Assembly (NCBI RefSeq): GCF_050624435.1
Contig: NC_134545.1
Coordinates: 87,572,063-87,636,062, forward strand
From: Tenrec ecaudatus
Taxonomy: Eukaryota; Chordata; Mammalia; Afrosoricida; Tenrecidae
Reading direction: 5' to 3'
DNA length: 64,000 bases
Part shown: in pieces, positions 1-13,900 of the stretch
Layout of the letters: each line of letters begins with the position of its first letter
How positions within the stretch are numbered: the first letter of the stretch is position 1
The notes under the pieces: model-generated
Told to the model about the DNA's origin: nothing
Database searches by the model: none
Seen by the model: the letters and a program-made list of their open reading frames with translations, nothing else
Made by a program: the position numbers and the translations under genes

Positions 1-3410
<3,410 letters not shown>

Positions 3411-3605
3411 AGGGAACCGGGTGGATAGCAGGTTACGCCGGACTGCTTCACTACAAAGTCAGCGGTTGGAACCCAGCAGTCCTTCTCTGTGAGAAAGATG
3501 AGGCTTTCCACCCCTGTACATATTTATAGTCTCAGGAATCCCTTTGGGCAGTTGACCCCTGTCCTATAGTGTTGCTATGAGTCAGGGTTGACTTGATAAC
3601 AGTGA
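3411..3605 (+). repeat. AfroSINE
   Basis: Shows the SINE order: box-B-like head (TTGGAACCCA), GAGAAAGATGAGGC middle, CCTATAG-TTGCTATGAGTCAG tail and GACTTGATAAC end. Diverged, with no clear flanking duplication. Confidence 0.75.
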
Positions 3606-3756
3606 TTGTCTTCTAAGTAATGTTTTCCCATGAATTGTTGACAGATGGTACTGGACAAGATTTTAGTCTCTCCTTTTTCAGAAAGACATATTTAGTTTCA
3701 AAGATGGTGTAAGCTAAAGGGACACTTGAATTTGAAACAAAGTAATGACAAAGATC

Positions 3757-3920
3757 CACCCAACTCCCTGCCATCAGGTTAATGGGGACTCATAGTGACT
3801 CTATATAGCTTTTCTGGGGAGCAAATTGCCTCATCTTTCTTCCTTGGAGCTGCTGGTGGGTTTGAACCTCTGACTTTGCAATTAGCAATCCAATGTATAG
3901 CTAGGGCCTTAGTGGCAAAG
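3757..3920 (-). repeat. AfroSINE
   Basis: Antisense copy. It begins with the tail complement (CTGCCATCAGGTTAATGGGGACTCATAG), then GGAGCTGCTGGTGGGTTTGAACC and a degraded head at CTAGGGCCTTAGTGG. Confidence 0.75.
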
Positions 3921-4339
3921 AAAGTTGGGTGCATAAGGGAAATTTAAGGATGAAGTTCATTACTTAAACTATAAGCATCATTGATTTTGTCACCTCTTTC
4001 TTGGTTCTTTCATCACTTTAACCTTACTAACTACTACATTGGTTATTTTATATGTGTGAATTAGACTATTACCCATTTTTCCCCTTCACTTTCTTATTCA
4101 CTTATGAAATAATGTGGTTGGCCAGCCTTCTCTGGTTTTTCTCCAAAGAATAATGGTGTGTACATTTAAAGACCTTTTTCTTTCTCTTCTTCCCTCTTTC
4201 TTCCAACTTTTCCATTTCCAAAAAACAAAAATAAATTCTACAGTATCTCCTGAACTCCTCCAAATTGGTATTATCATCAATCCCCATCTCATTGAGAATA
4301 AACTTTCCGAATTCAGAATGCATTGAATCCTTTTCTGTA

Positions 4340-4521
4340 CAGAGGCCACCCAGTCGATTTTGACCCACAGTGACTCTTTGTAGAACTGCACTTACTAAGG
4401 TTGTCCAGGGTGTGAATTTCGGGAATCAGATGGCCAGGACTTTCTTCTGAGTTGCCTTTGGATAGGCTCCAATCTTTGGGTTGGTAGTCAGTGCTTAAGG
4501 GTTTATGCCACCCAGGAACTC
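4340..4521 (-). repeat. AfroSINE variant
   Basis: Antisense; tail CCACCCAGTCGATTTTGACC and head complement GCCACCCAGGAACTC. The centre (GAGTTGCCTTTGGATAGG) differs from the common form and may be another subfamily. Confidence 0.65.
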
Positions 4522-4528
4522 TTGTCTG

Positions 4529-4706
4529 TTTATGTTGTTGAGGCGATTCCTACTCATTGGGACTCATTGTGCTATAGAACTGCCCATAGGGTTTTCTGGG
4601 CTGTAATCTTTACTGGGAGCGGATTGCCAAGTCTTTTCTCCCATGAAGCCACTGGTTGGCTTCAGACCTCCAACTTTCAGCACTTAGCGGTTGAACCATC
4701 AGGTCT
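4529..4706 (-). repeat. AfroSINE
   Basis: Second member of a head-to-tail run of three antisense SINEs; GATTCCTACTCATTGGGACTC tail and GCCACTGGTTGGCTTCAGACC head remain legible. Confidence 0.75.
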
Positions 4707-4735
4707 TCATTTCCAGATATCTTAAGAAAAATTTT

Positions 4736-4922
4736 GTGCCACTGAGTGGATGCCAACTCATTGCGCCCCTATAGTACAGGGTAGAACTGCCTCTGTGAGT
4801 TTCCCAGAGTGGAACTCTTTATGGGAGTAGAGAGCCCTGTCTTACTCCCTCAGAGCAGCTGGTGGTTTTAAACAACCAACCTAGCAGCTAGCAGCCCCAC
4901 AGGTAACCACTACGCCACAGCT
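4736..4922 (-). repeat. AfroSINE
   Basis: Third in the run. The tail (GAGTGGATGCCAACTC), GTAGAACTGCC core and head complement AACCACTACGCCACAGC are all present, so the copy is near full length. Confidence 0.78.
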
Positions 4923-5189
4923 ATGCATAATTAATTTGTTATTCTTTATTGAGGAGGGGGGAGTAGGAGAGTACACTATGGAACGAGATGAAACGGTACC
5001 TTGATTCAAGTATGCGCGCCTGTCTTTTTTCTAAGGATTGGAACTCTTTGCCTGACTACTAGGGAACTGAGCAAACCTTGAGCTTGAAAGAAAGTAGGTG
5101 TACTAACTTTAAAACAAGCATGTTGCTATTCCTCTGACTGTGGACACTGTGTGTCGGGTACCCGACTGAGTGTCTTCCTTGAGTTGCCG

Positions 5190-5320
5190 TGGCTAAATCT
5201 CATAATAAATGAGGGAATTGAGGCTTAGGTTAAATGTTTGTTCAAGGTCGCATAGTAGGTTACAAATTTGGGGCATTACCTTAGGTATGTCTGACATCAG
5301 AACGTGAGCTCTTCACCTCT
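5190..5320 (-). repeat. MIR-like SINE fossil
   Basis: Contains the antisense MIR core pattern (GAGGCTTAGGTTAAATG-TTGTTCAAGGTCGCATAGTAGG) followed by ACGTGAGCTCTTCACC. Heavily diverged. Confidence 0.55.
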
Positions 5321-5427
5321 ATCTTCTATTTGGTCCCCTTGCTCCTCATGATATACTTCTGTTTTACTGACTACACAGAAATGTAGTCAAACCTTTAAAC
5401 CCATGGCTTCTGTGAAATTTCCACATA

Positions 5428-5541
5428 CCGTATATACCCGAGTTTAAGCCAACCCGAATATCAGCCGGGGCACCTAATTTTACCACAAAAACAGCATTAA
5501 AAATGTGCTGAAAAACTGAGCTTATACACGAGTATATATGG
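5428..5541. mobile_element. Pogo-type MITE, 114 bp
   Basis: Flanked by TA dinucleotides (5426-5427 and 5542-5543). Ends form an inverted repeat: CCGTATATACCCGAGTTTAAGCC on the left, complement of GCTTATACACGAGTATATATGG on the right. These match the ends of the 915-bp element at 26966, of which this is a non-autonomous relative. Confidence 0.85.
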
Positions 5542-5786
5542 TAACGAATCACTTTTTCAGCCACTTTGATCCACAATCAAAGGCGTTTTATTACCAGTGT
5601 TTGCAAGTTATAACATGAAGGTTCATTTTCAGACCTTTTTATGCTTACGTTATACTGCATAGCCTTGATGAGCTATTCTACAACTGTTTCTTCCTATTGT
5701 AAGATATGCCTTTATCTTGTTTTTTTCTAATGAGCGTCCTTTACAACTCTGCCCTTGTGTATGCCATGCAATCATTTCTCTTTGTC

Positions 5787-5799
5787 CCCCCCCCCCCCT
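5787..5799. repeat. Poly-C tract
   Basis: Uninterrupted run of C of about 13 bases, directly before an antisense SINE. Confidence 0.85.
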
Positions 5800-5805
5800 T
5801 TTTCA

Positions 5806-5931
5806 GGACAGGATAGACTAACTCTGTGGGAGTAGAAATCCTGTCTTTCTCCGAGGAGTGGCTAGTGGTTTGGAACTGCTGACCTTGCAGTTAGCAGCCC
5901 AATGCATAACCACCACACCACCAGGGTTCAG
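5806..5931 (-). repeat. AfroSINE, 3' truncated
   Basis: Antisense copy lacking the tail. It keeps the middle (GGGAGTAGAAATCCTGTC) and a well-preserved head complement (AACCACCACACCACCAGGGTTC). Confidence 0.75.
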
Positions 5932-6039
5932 AGATAAGATAGTAAATCCTACTAAAGGATTAGGATGGTCTTAGACATACTAAGGCACAATAGTGTAGGA
6001 AAAGGGAAAGCTACATTGCAGGGCGCTACTCTTGTGTGA

Positions 6040-6186
6040 AGAAGCCCCCTTGGGACAGTGGGTAAGGACTTTACTGTGGACCAAAATGTCAGCTCTTGGA
6101 GAAAGATGCGGCCGCCTGTTTCTGTAAAGATTACAGCCTTGGGACCCTGGGGGGCAGGTCCTGTAGGCCTGCTCTGTTTGGAACAT
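6040..6186 (+). repeat. AfroSINE
   Basis: Sense; GGACAGTGGGTAAGGACTTT head, CTGTTTCTGTAAAGATTACAG core, shortened tail. The tRNA promoter boxes are degraded. Confidence 0.7.
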
Positions 6187-6234
6187 CATTACAAAGTATT
6201 CAGATAGTATAAGGAATAGAGCTGACAGGTAGTT

Positions 6235-6440
6235 TGAGGACCATCTAGTCCAGAGTGTGCCAGGTTTGCCAAACGATAGGAGTTACTTGCGCCACGTACG
6301 AAGAATAAGACCCTGAGCCTCTCTCAGAAATGCCCTGCACCACAATCTCCAGGGACAGTCCTTGAAATACAGATTGTTAACAGTTTCCTTCAGACAAGTT
6401 TTATGGGTAGGGGAGTTTAGAAAATGCTGGCCTAGTCAGC
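6235..6440. repeat. Possible MER5-like hAT fossil
   Basis: Layout and short words (TTGCCAAACGATAGGAG, GAAATACAGATTGTTAACAG, AAAATGCTGGCCT) recall MER5A non-autonomous hAT elements, but identity is low and termini are not clear. Confidence 0.35.
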
Positions 6441-6481
6441 CTCTTAAAGAGGGAAAGGAAAATAAACTCTAGGAGAGGGTG

Positions 6482-6768
6482 GTGGTCATGAGGTGCCGTC
6501 CAGTTGGTTCAGACCCACAGCGACCCTGTGCACAACAGAATGAAACTCTGCGTTTTCACAGTTGTTATGTTTGAGCCTGTCCTTGCAGCTGTGGTGTCAG
6601 TCCATCTCATCGAGTTGCTGTTGCTTCCCGTCCACTTTACCAAGCATGATGTCCTTTTCCAGGGACTGGTCTCCCCTCCCCTCTCCCCCGGTAACACATC
6701 CAAAGTACCTGAGAAGTCTCACAATCCTCACTTCAGGAGCATTCTGACTGTAGGAGAGAGGAGAGAAA
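6482..6768 (-). mobile_element. RTE/BovB-like LINE, 5'-truncated 3' end
   Basis: Antisense. It begins with the LINE 3' terminus (GGTGCCGTCCAGTTGGTTCAG) and extends into the ORF end, where the complement reads as a diverged reverse-transcriptase C-terminus (KRTSCLVKWTGS region). Frameshifted and non-functional. Confidence 0.75.
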
Positions 6769-6799
6769 GTAACTGACTTGCTTAGGGCTCCCCATATAA

Positions 6800-6988
6800 C
6801 TTGGGAGCCTTGGGGCACAAAGGTTAAGTGTTTGGCTGTTAACTGAAAGTCCTGGTTGGATTGGACTCACTGGCTGCGGTAGAAAAGACTGGGTGACCTG
6901 TTCCCGTAGAGATTTCAGCCCGAGAACCCAATGGGGCGCTTCTGCTTTGTCATATAAGGTTGCCACGCATCTGAATTGACTCGATGGC
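6800..6988 (+). repeat. AfroSINE
   Basis: Sense; complete from GGCACAAAGGTTAAGTG head to CTGAATTGACTCGATGGC tail. Confidence 0.8.
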
Positions 6989-7057
6989 TTTAAAGAATGG
7001 GTATGGAATAACCACGTGCTTGAAAGCTCAAATAGTTACATACAAGTGAATTCTTGG

Positions 7058-7384
7058 TTTAAAAAAATCATTTTATTGGGGGCTCATACAACTCTTATCA
7101 CAATCCATACATATATCAGTTGTATAAAGCACATTTGTACATTCGTTACCTTCATCATTCTCAAAACATTTGCTCTCCACCCAAGTCTCTGTCATCAGCT
7201 CCCCATGTCCTACTCCTACCCCTCCCCCCTTCCCTCTCCCCTCTCCCCTCATGAACCCTTGATAATTTATAAATTATTATTTTGCCATATCTAACACTGT
7301 CTGACCTCTCCCTTCACCTACTTTTCTGTTGTCCGTCCCCCAGGGAGGAGGTTATATGTAGATCCCTGTAATGGGTTCCCCAAG
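7058..7384 (-). mobile_element. L1-type LINE 3' end (young type A), 5'-truncated
   Basis: Antisense. The left end is the poly-A complement (TTTAAAAAAATCATTTTATT) with the AATAAA signal. It includes the G-rich polypurine tract (pyrimidine on this strand, 7215-7250) and is truncated near GGGTTCCCCAA. Confidence 0.85.
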
Positions 7385-8129
7385 TGAATTCTTTTGATTT
7401 AACTTTGTTACACTAATTTTGAGTATCCCTTAATGATAGTTTCCCGTTGGTCTTTCCTTCTATGGGAGCAGAGATTTGGGAACAGTTTCAGCTCTTTTCA
7501 TTTCACAGCACAAGCCTGTGAAATTTACCCAGACAAGTTAACGTCACCAAAACATTTGAAGCCCAGGTTCCATTCATGCCGCCCGGTGTTCCTTGATTCA
7601 GTGTTTGTGAAGGAGCTGAATTTCCGCAGAGAACCCTTCCTGAGGTGTGGAGGTCATTTGAGTTAATGGGGTCACCAGAACCTGCGCTTTAGGTCTTTAG
7701 ATCAGAAGAGACTATGGTTGCATACTGGCTCTGACTTGCTATGATCTGGACAAAACAGGAAAAGACCTGCTTCTGCTTTTTCTGTTGGTTTTAAGTGCGG
7801 AGTACTTACCACCTGCCCCTTTCCCAGAGCACCTCAGAATTGTTTACATTCTGAGACAGTCTAAACGATCGTGGTTAACGAATTTTAATGATTAGCAAAT
7901 CCAGGCACAATTTACAATGCTCTTTATGACTGAGCCAAGAGAGTATCTTATGGTTCTCTGCTCTTAACTACTCCAACTTGTACGACTAAACCTCTGGGCT
8001 CTGCGTTTATGTTTACTGTAGTTAAGTATAAAGTAGTATATTTCTTTCCAAGGGGCCCTTCTCAATGCACACATTTCATTGGTAGTAAATGTGGATCCTT
8101 ATAAGATTTTCTTGGCACAGTGAATGTCT
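7385..8129. other. Intron, no element recognised
   Basis: Mixed-composition unique sequence; short open frames only. Confidence 0.4.
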
Positions 8130-8362
8130 CAAGCCACTGCTGTCTAGTTGAACCTGACTCGTAGGGACCCCGTAAAGGAAATCAGACTCTACTCCAAGCC
8201 GACACCTACTTGGGTGACCTAGGACAGGTGGAGTTTCTGCCCCAGACTATGACTCTACGTATAGGCGTAGAGAGCCCTGACTTTCTCCTGAGTGGCCCCA
8301 TAGGACAGTGCAAAACTGCCCCTCGGGCTATCCCAGACTGTAACGCTTTATGGGACTAGCTT
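8130..8362 (-). repeat. Degenerate AfroSINE, apparently two overlapping antisense pieces
   Basis: The tail-like motif appears twice: TAGTTGAACCTGACTCGTAGG near 8142, then GGACAGTGCAAAACTGCCCC near 8302. This suggests one SINE inserted into another or an internal duplication. Confidence 0.5.
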
Positions 8363-9283
8363 AAATACATGGAAATAGGTCACTGGGATTTAAGACAATT
8401 TTAGTATTGTCTTCCCACTCTCTTTTCCTCAGAACACGCAGATAAGAAACCCCAAATCCTACCAAAGCGGAACAGGAGGAGCAATAGGAAGTGTTCTTTT
8501 TTCCATTATCACATCCGGCACCTCCAGAGTGTCCCTCTAGGAGAAGCATAGGGGTGGCAAGCTTTGAGCGAGGAGAAGCTAGGGGACTGCTGACGCCAGC
8601 AAGTATCATTTTTAGATCATACGTGTATTTGGGGACTGATGGGTATGTTGGGGTATCAAGCCCCTCACCCTATTAGTCATCAGTAATGCTATAGCAATGG
8701 TGAGATCCTCACTTCTCCACATTTCAGCCTCTTTGCTGTGAGACCAAAGTGGGGCTAATTCATTTTGAATTCACATGCTTGGGGAAGATGCACTTGTTCC
8801 AAATTGCTTACCCTTTAAGTCTCAGGGGTTTTTTCATAGTAAAATTGGGATCTTTTCTAACGCATAGTTCTGAGTAAAAATTAAAATGATGAGAATGTAG
8901 AAATGCTTCCAATAGTATTTGACATACTTAATTTTAAGCAAAACAACCAAAAACCCACCACAGCTGAGTGGGCTTCTGAGTCATGGCAGCTCCAGGTGGT
9001 GGAATAGGAAAGTAGAGCTGCCTGCTAGCGTTCTGCCGTGACAGATCCTTACGTAGAGTCCCATCAGCCATTATTTTTACAGTAAAATCTGCAAGAGCTG
9101 GAACCTACGTAATGTGGAAACCTGTCCGAGAAGGACAACCCAGATACTTCCCACCCAAAGGAATGGTCGAAGAGTGGGGAAGACTATTCTGTCAAGCGTG
9201 AGCAACTTGGCAGATCCAGAAAGACAAAGCAGAGCAGTCAAGGTCTGCCTCTCACAGGGTTCACCGTTTTAGAATGAGTCTTT
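8363..9283. other. Intron, mostly unassigned
   Basis: At 9065-9260 the sequence (AAATCTGCAAGAGCTGGAACC, then CTACGTAATGTGGAAACCTG) has the feel of an interspersed repeat I cannot name. The rest is unique. Confidence 0.35.
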
Positions 9284-9466
9284 AGGCTCTGTTGGCACAG
9301 TGGGTTAAGTAAGATAGGAGGCTCAAACCCACCAGGTGCTCCAAAGGCGAAAGAGGCTCTGCTCTCATGAAACGTTACCATCTGGGTAGCCCTATGGAGC
9401 CAGTTCTATTTTGCCCTTTTGGGACCCTGTGAGTTGGAATTGCCTGGATAGCTGTGGGTTATGGCT
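9284..9466 (+). repeat. AfroSINE
   Basis: Sense; GGCTCTGTTGGCACAGTGGG head, AGGCTCAAACCCACCAG box B, GTGAGTTGGAATTGCCTGG tail. Confidence 0.75.
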
Positions 9467-9567
9467 CGCTATTTACTGTACGTTTTCCTTTTAATTATGA
9501 TTGAATTCTAGACTCTGACTTTTCTAGCGTTTACCATTATATGACAAGATGGGCATATGCATACATA

Positions 9568-10268
9568 CATGTTGTTGTGGTTAGGTGCCATTGACCTTAT
9601 AAAAACAGAACGAAACACTGCCCAGTCCTGTGCCATCCTCACACTTGTTCCTACCTTTGAGCCCATTGTTGCAGGAACTGTGTCCTTCTATTCAGGGCCT
9701 TCCTCCTTTTCCATGCCCCCATACTTTACTACCCATGATGCCCTTCTCCAGGGACTGGTCTCTCCTGATAACATGTCCAAAGTATGTAAGACGAAGTGTT
9801 GCCATCCTTGCCTCTAAGAAGCACTCTGGCCGTACTTCTTCCAAGACAGACTTGCTTGCCCTTTTAGGAGTCCAGGCTGGCAGTTCCAATGCACTGATTA
9901 TTTTTCGGTCTTCCTTATTCAGTGTCCAACTTTCACAAGCATATGGCGCAATTGAAAATACTGCGACTTGGGTCAGGCACACCTTCATCCTCAGAAAAAC
10001 ACCCCTGCTTTTTAATACACTAAAGAGGTCTTGTGCAGTTGATTTACTTACTGCAGTGCTTCATTTGATCTCTTGACTTCTGCTTCCATGAGCACTGACT
10101 GTGGATTCAAGCAAGACCAAACCTTTGACAACTTCAACTTTTTCTCCATTTATCATGAGGTTACCTTTTGGTCCAGTTGTGAGGATTTTGGTCTTGACAT
10201 TGAGGTGTACTCCACAATGAAGGCTGCAATCCTTGATCTTCATCAATGAGTGCTTTAAGTCTTCCACG
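9568..10268 (-). mobile_element. RTE/BovB-like LINE, ~700 bp with reverse-transcriptase C-terminal remnant
   Basis: Best-preserved RTE copy. The complement strand is open over 9692-9988 and 10061-10267. It encodes pieces typical of the RTE-clade C-terminus: CESWTLNKEDRKIISALELP, then YFGHVIRRDQSLEKG, and upstream the GVHLNVKTKILTTGP segment. The two pieces are in different frames, so the copy is dead. The 3' end (GTTGTTGTGGTTAGGTGCC) faces left. A 5'-truncated retrotransposed insertion. Confidence 0.85.
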
Positions 10269-10346
10269 AAGGGGCTTCAAAAAGTTCATGGTAACAGGAA
10301 CGACAAGATAATGAAATTTTCCATGATCTTTTGGAAGCCAGACATT
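10269..10346. repeat. Short palindromic MITE-like repeat, ~77 bp
   Basis: Left end GGGGCTTCAAAAAGTTCATGG pairs with right end CCATGATCTTTTGGAAGCC as an imperfect inverted repeat. A related piece occurs at 32939-33000. Family not identified. Confidence 0.55.
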
Positions 10347-10594
10347 TTATTCTGTGTTCTGCCTTCCTTACTGTAAGTACACAGAGTTAAAAGTTAACTC
10401 TATTCACCTTCACCGTAGGTAACTTAAAAAAAGAAATAGGTAAAGAAATAGAGAAGTGGCCATGGATTTTGGAAGCCCTGTCATGTTTTTCTTAAATAAT
10501 CAATGATTTGAGCATAAAGGAAGAATTAAAATTACTGGAGAAGAAACATTTGACAGTAATTCTGTCAAAGGCTAAAAAGAGGTGATTTCAACAT

Positions 10595-10800
10595 AGCCGG
10601 TTTATGTTGCTGTTAGCAGTGTACAGTTGTAATACTTTTGGAAGGCAACCAAGAGTCATAGAAATGGCTCCTACCCTTTGGTATAGTAATTCTTTCCCTG
10701 GAAATCTTAACTAAGTGATATAATCAACAGAAGGAAAGAGCCATGTTGGCTTCTCATGCTAAATGTATATGTCAACATTATATATAGTAGTTGAAAGTTG
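10595..10800 (+). repeat. Possible old L1 3' region
   Basis: Phrases such as ACTTTTGGAAGGCAACCAAG and CCTGGAAATCTTAACTAAG follow the layout of ancient L1M 3' regions in sense. Weak. Confidence 0.3.
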
Positions 10801-11051
10801 GAACTAAGTATCTAACACTTCAAGAAAGAGGATGGAAGGGAAGGAGTTACGAAAATGGCAGATATCAACTAATTATAAACATTGAATGATAACTTCAAAG
10901 ACCCCTGGTTACACAGATTATAGACATGGAACAACATACATGGTGATGGAGCAAGAAAGAAACATGAACAAAGTGAAAATGATGTGTCAGGATGGGGAGA
11001 ATCGTAGACCGTCTTTGTAGAAATCTTTTTATTAACCCTGCACAGTAATAT

Positions 11052-11190
11052 TGGTGGCTCTGGTGGCCTAGTGGGCTAAGCACTGAGCTGCTAACCACAG
11101 GTTCAAAGTTTGGACCCACCAGTAGTTCTGCAGGAGAAAAATGAGACTGTCTGCTCCCATAAATACATACTTTAAAAAAAGTCTCAGAAA
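11052..11190 (+). repeat. AfroSINE, 5' half (split by LINE)
   Basis: Head GGTGGCCTAGTGGGCTAAGC, box B and the GAGAAAAATGAGACTGTCTG core. Interrupted at 11190 by the insertion that follows and resumes at 11518. Confidence 0.85.
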
Positions 11191-11505
11191 GGGGAACCGA
11201 TTACAAGGATATACATGTAACCTCCTTCCTGGAGGATGGACAACAGAAAAGTGAGTGAAGGGAGATGTTGAACAGTGTAAGACATGACAAAATAATTATA
11301 ATTTATAAATTATCAAAGGTTCATGAGGGAGGGGCGAGCGGAGAGGGAGGAAAAAAATGAGCTGATATGAAGGGCTCAAGTAGAGAGCAGATGCTTTGAG
11401 AATGATGATGGCAACAAATATGTACAGATGTGCTTTGACACAATGGATGGATGTGTAGATTGTGATAAGAGTTGTATGAGCCCCCAGTAAAATGATTTTT
11501 TAAAA
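11191..11505 (+). mobile_element. L1-type LINE 3' end (type A) inserted in an AfroSINE
   Basis: Sense copy from GGGGAACCGATTACAAGG to CCAGTAAAATGATTTTTT. The flanking duplication is AAAAAAAGTCTCAGAAA (11174-11190) and AAAAAAGTCTCAGAAA (11502-11517), an A-rich L1-endonuclease-like target. Confidence 0.9.
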
Positions 11506-11600
11506 AAGTCTCAGAAACTCAAAGGCGCCGTTGTACACTGTCCTTACAGGGTAACTATGTGTTGGAATCCACTCCGTGGTAGTGAGTTTTGGTTTGAGAC
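11506..11600 (+). repeat. AfroSINE, 3' half (split by LINE)
   Basis: Continues the element from 11052 with GTCTCAGAAACTCAAAGGCG, the TACAGGGTAACTATG motif and the tail. Confidence 0.85.
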
Positions 11601-11789
11601 AATAATATACCTGGCAACCATGGAAATCTACTGAGTACATTCTGGTACCTGGTCTTTGGAAAGCTACCTCTACTCATATTAAGAAACCTATACTACTTCT
11701 CCTTAGGAGCACTTTGTTGCTGAAACAAACTGTTCCTTAAAACCTTTTAAATTTGAAATATTGTTTAAATACCTAAAAATCATTCTTAA

Positions 11790-12102
11790 AGAATATAATT
11801 CAGTAGTTCTTAGTATGTTCACAAGGTTGTACAACTATCTCCACTATTTAATTGGAGAACACCTTTAGCACTTCAGAAAGAAGCCCTGTGTTTATTAACA
11901 GTCAATTCTCATGCTAATTTCTCATCCCAACTCTAACCCTGTATTGAACAGTTGAGGAACTGCCAAACAATGTTCAAAGCATTGGTACCATTGTACAATC
12001 CCACCCACAATGGATGAAGTTTCCACTTTCTCCACATCCTTGCCAACACGTGTTTTTGTCTGGTGGTTTATGGTTATTGCCATCCTAGCTGGAATGAGAA
12101 GG
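11790..12102 (-). mobile_element. Old L1 3'-region, part 1
   Basis: Antisense to the familiar mammalian L1 3' region (CATTGTACAATCCCACCCAC, TTTCTCCACATCCTTGCC, GTGTTTTTGTCTGGTGG). It continues after the SINE at 12103. Confidence 0.75.
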
Positions 12103-12306
12103 AAGCCCAGTGATGTAGTCACTTACACACTGAGTCGCTACCTGCAAGGTCAGAGGTTAGACTCCTACAGTCACTTCAAAGGAGAAAGATGAGACATCTG
12201 CTTCCCAAGATGTAACATCCCCGGAAACCCTGAGGGCAGTTCTATTCTGTCCTACAGGGTCACTGAGTCTGAATTGACTCGATGGCAATGAATTGTTTTT
12301 TAAATA
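12103..12306 (+). repeat. AfroSINE inside old L1
   Basis: Near complete, from GGAAGCCCAGTGATGTAGTC to TCTGAATTGACTCGATGGC plus an A/T-rich tail. AGGAAGC occurs on both flanks as a partial target duplication. Confidence 0.85.
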
Positions 12307-13568
12307 GGAAGCAAGCGGCATCTCAGTGGGGTTTCAATTTATGTTTCCTTAATATCTTATTATGTTGAATGTCTTTATGTGTTTATTGGTCATTTTTATA
12401 TCTTTCTTTTGAGAAACATCTATTCAGATCCGTTGTCCACTTTAAAATGTCATCTTTTGTATTATTTACTTATAATAATTCTTTATATATTCTTGATAGT
12501 AGTCATTTGTCAGATATATGATCAGAAATATTTTTATCCCATCCTGTGGATTAAAGCTTTCACTATCTTATTGGCATCCTTTGAAACTTAAACTTTCAAA
12601 ACTCAGTGCAGTCCAATCTGTGGGGCTTTTTGTCTTTCAGTTTGTGTTTTTATCTTTGGTTGCTTATGCTCTTAGTGTCACATTCAAAGTCACAAAAATG
12701 TATTCTTTTACTTTCAAAAGTTTTACCGTTTTAGCTCATACATTTAGGTCTTTGGTCATTTTTTAAATATTTATTTTTAGTGTTAGGTGCGCAATTTAAT
12801 TTCTTTTTCCCCCCAACAGGTATTGGCACAAATTTACATATCAGACAATTGAATAGTTCAGTCATTCAATCATATCAAGGGGATCATTCAAGCAGCACCA
12901 CATCTAAACATCTATTTTAGAGCCTCTCCTCCCCCAAACCACCCCACATTTAAATTACCTTTAAAATGAATTGCGCAATCACGATCTTTGTAGGGATCCA
13001 AGCTGATACTTTTGCAAGTGGATATCCAACATCATTTGTTGAAAAGACAATTTTTCTCCTTGAATTATTTTGGTATCCTTGTCAAAAGTCAATTAACCAC
13101 AAGTGTGAGTTTATTTCTAGACTCTCAGTGTAATTCCACTGCTTGATATCACTCTTTCCCCTAATGCCACATAGTTTTGATTCCTCTAGCTTTTGGAATT
13201 GAGAAGTATGTCTTCATGTATTGTTCTTTTTAAAAATTGTTCTGGCTATTCTGAGTCCTTTGATTTTTATGATCAGCTTGTCAATTTTTGCCAAAAAGAA
13301 AATACAGCTAGTATTTCAAAAAGAGTTAAAATAAAGATCAATTTGGGGGGGGCGAGTGTTGCCAATATAACAATGTCTTCCAATCCTCAAACATGGGATG
13401 TTTTTATATTTATTTCCTTTCTCTTAATTTCTTTCAACAATTACTTCTGGTTTTCAATGTCCTCTACTTCTTTGGTTAAAGTTGTTTTTAAGTGTGTTAT
13501 TTTTCAAAATGCTATTGTAAATGAAATTGGATTTTAAAAATGTTGTTCTCAGTTCATCCTTGCTATAA
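12307..13568 (-). mobile_element. Old L1, part 2 (3' region into ORF2 end)
   Basis: Runs collinear with L1 antisense: GCATCTCAGTGGGGTTTCAA, GTTTATTGGTCATTTTTATA, TGTTGAAAAGACAATTTTTC, CAATCCTCAAACATGGGATG. An unrelated ~180-bp stretch (about 12800-12980) interrupts it. No intact ORF2. Confidence 0.78.
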
Positions 13569-13776
13569 CAAAACCAGACTCGCTGCCATCAAGTCGATTC
13601 TGACTCATAGATACCCTACTGGACCAGAACTGCCCTCAGGGGTTTCTGAGCACATGGGTCTTTACAATAGACGAGCTGCGTCTTTCTTTCTCCCAAGGCG
13701 TGGCTGGTCTTCCAAAGCACTGACCTTGGGGCTGGCAGCCCAGCATGCAGACACTACCCCACCAGGGCTTCTCCCT
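13569..13776 (-). repeat. AfroSINE inside old L1
   Basis: Antisense, full length: CTCGCTGCCATCAAGTCGAT tail complement to CACTACCCCACCAGGGCTTC head complement. Confidence 0.85.
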
Positions 13777-13900
13777 GGAAAACCCTGACACCTGGGTTCC
13801 CCATCCTTGTTCTATAGTAGCATAATTTATAGCTGTATGCGGATTTTGTATCTTGCAACCTTGCAGCATTCTTTTATTAGTTTACAAATGGTTCATAAAA
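13777..13900 (-). mobile_element. Old L1, part 3 (ORF2 end)
   Basis: Resumes after the SINE with GGATTTTGTATCTTGCAACC and TTGCAGCATTCTTTTATTAG, an antisense L1 ORF2 landmark. Confidence 0.65.

Noticed and set aside
12103..12306. tRNA-like promoter boxes at SINE heads
   Set aside because: They are degenerate tRNA-derived SINE heads with no intact cloverleaf, so not tRNA genes.
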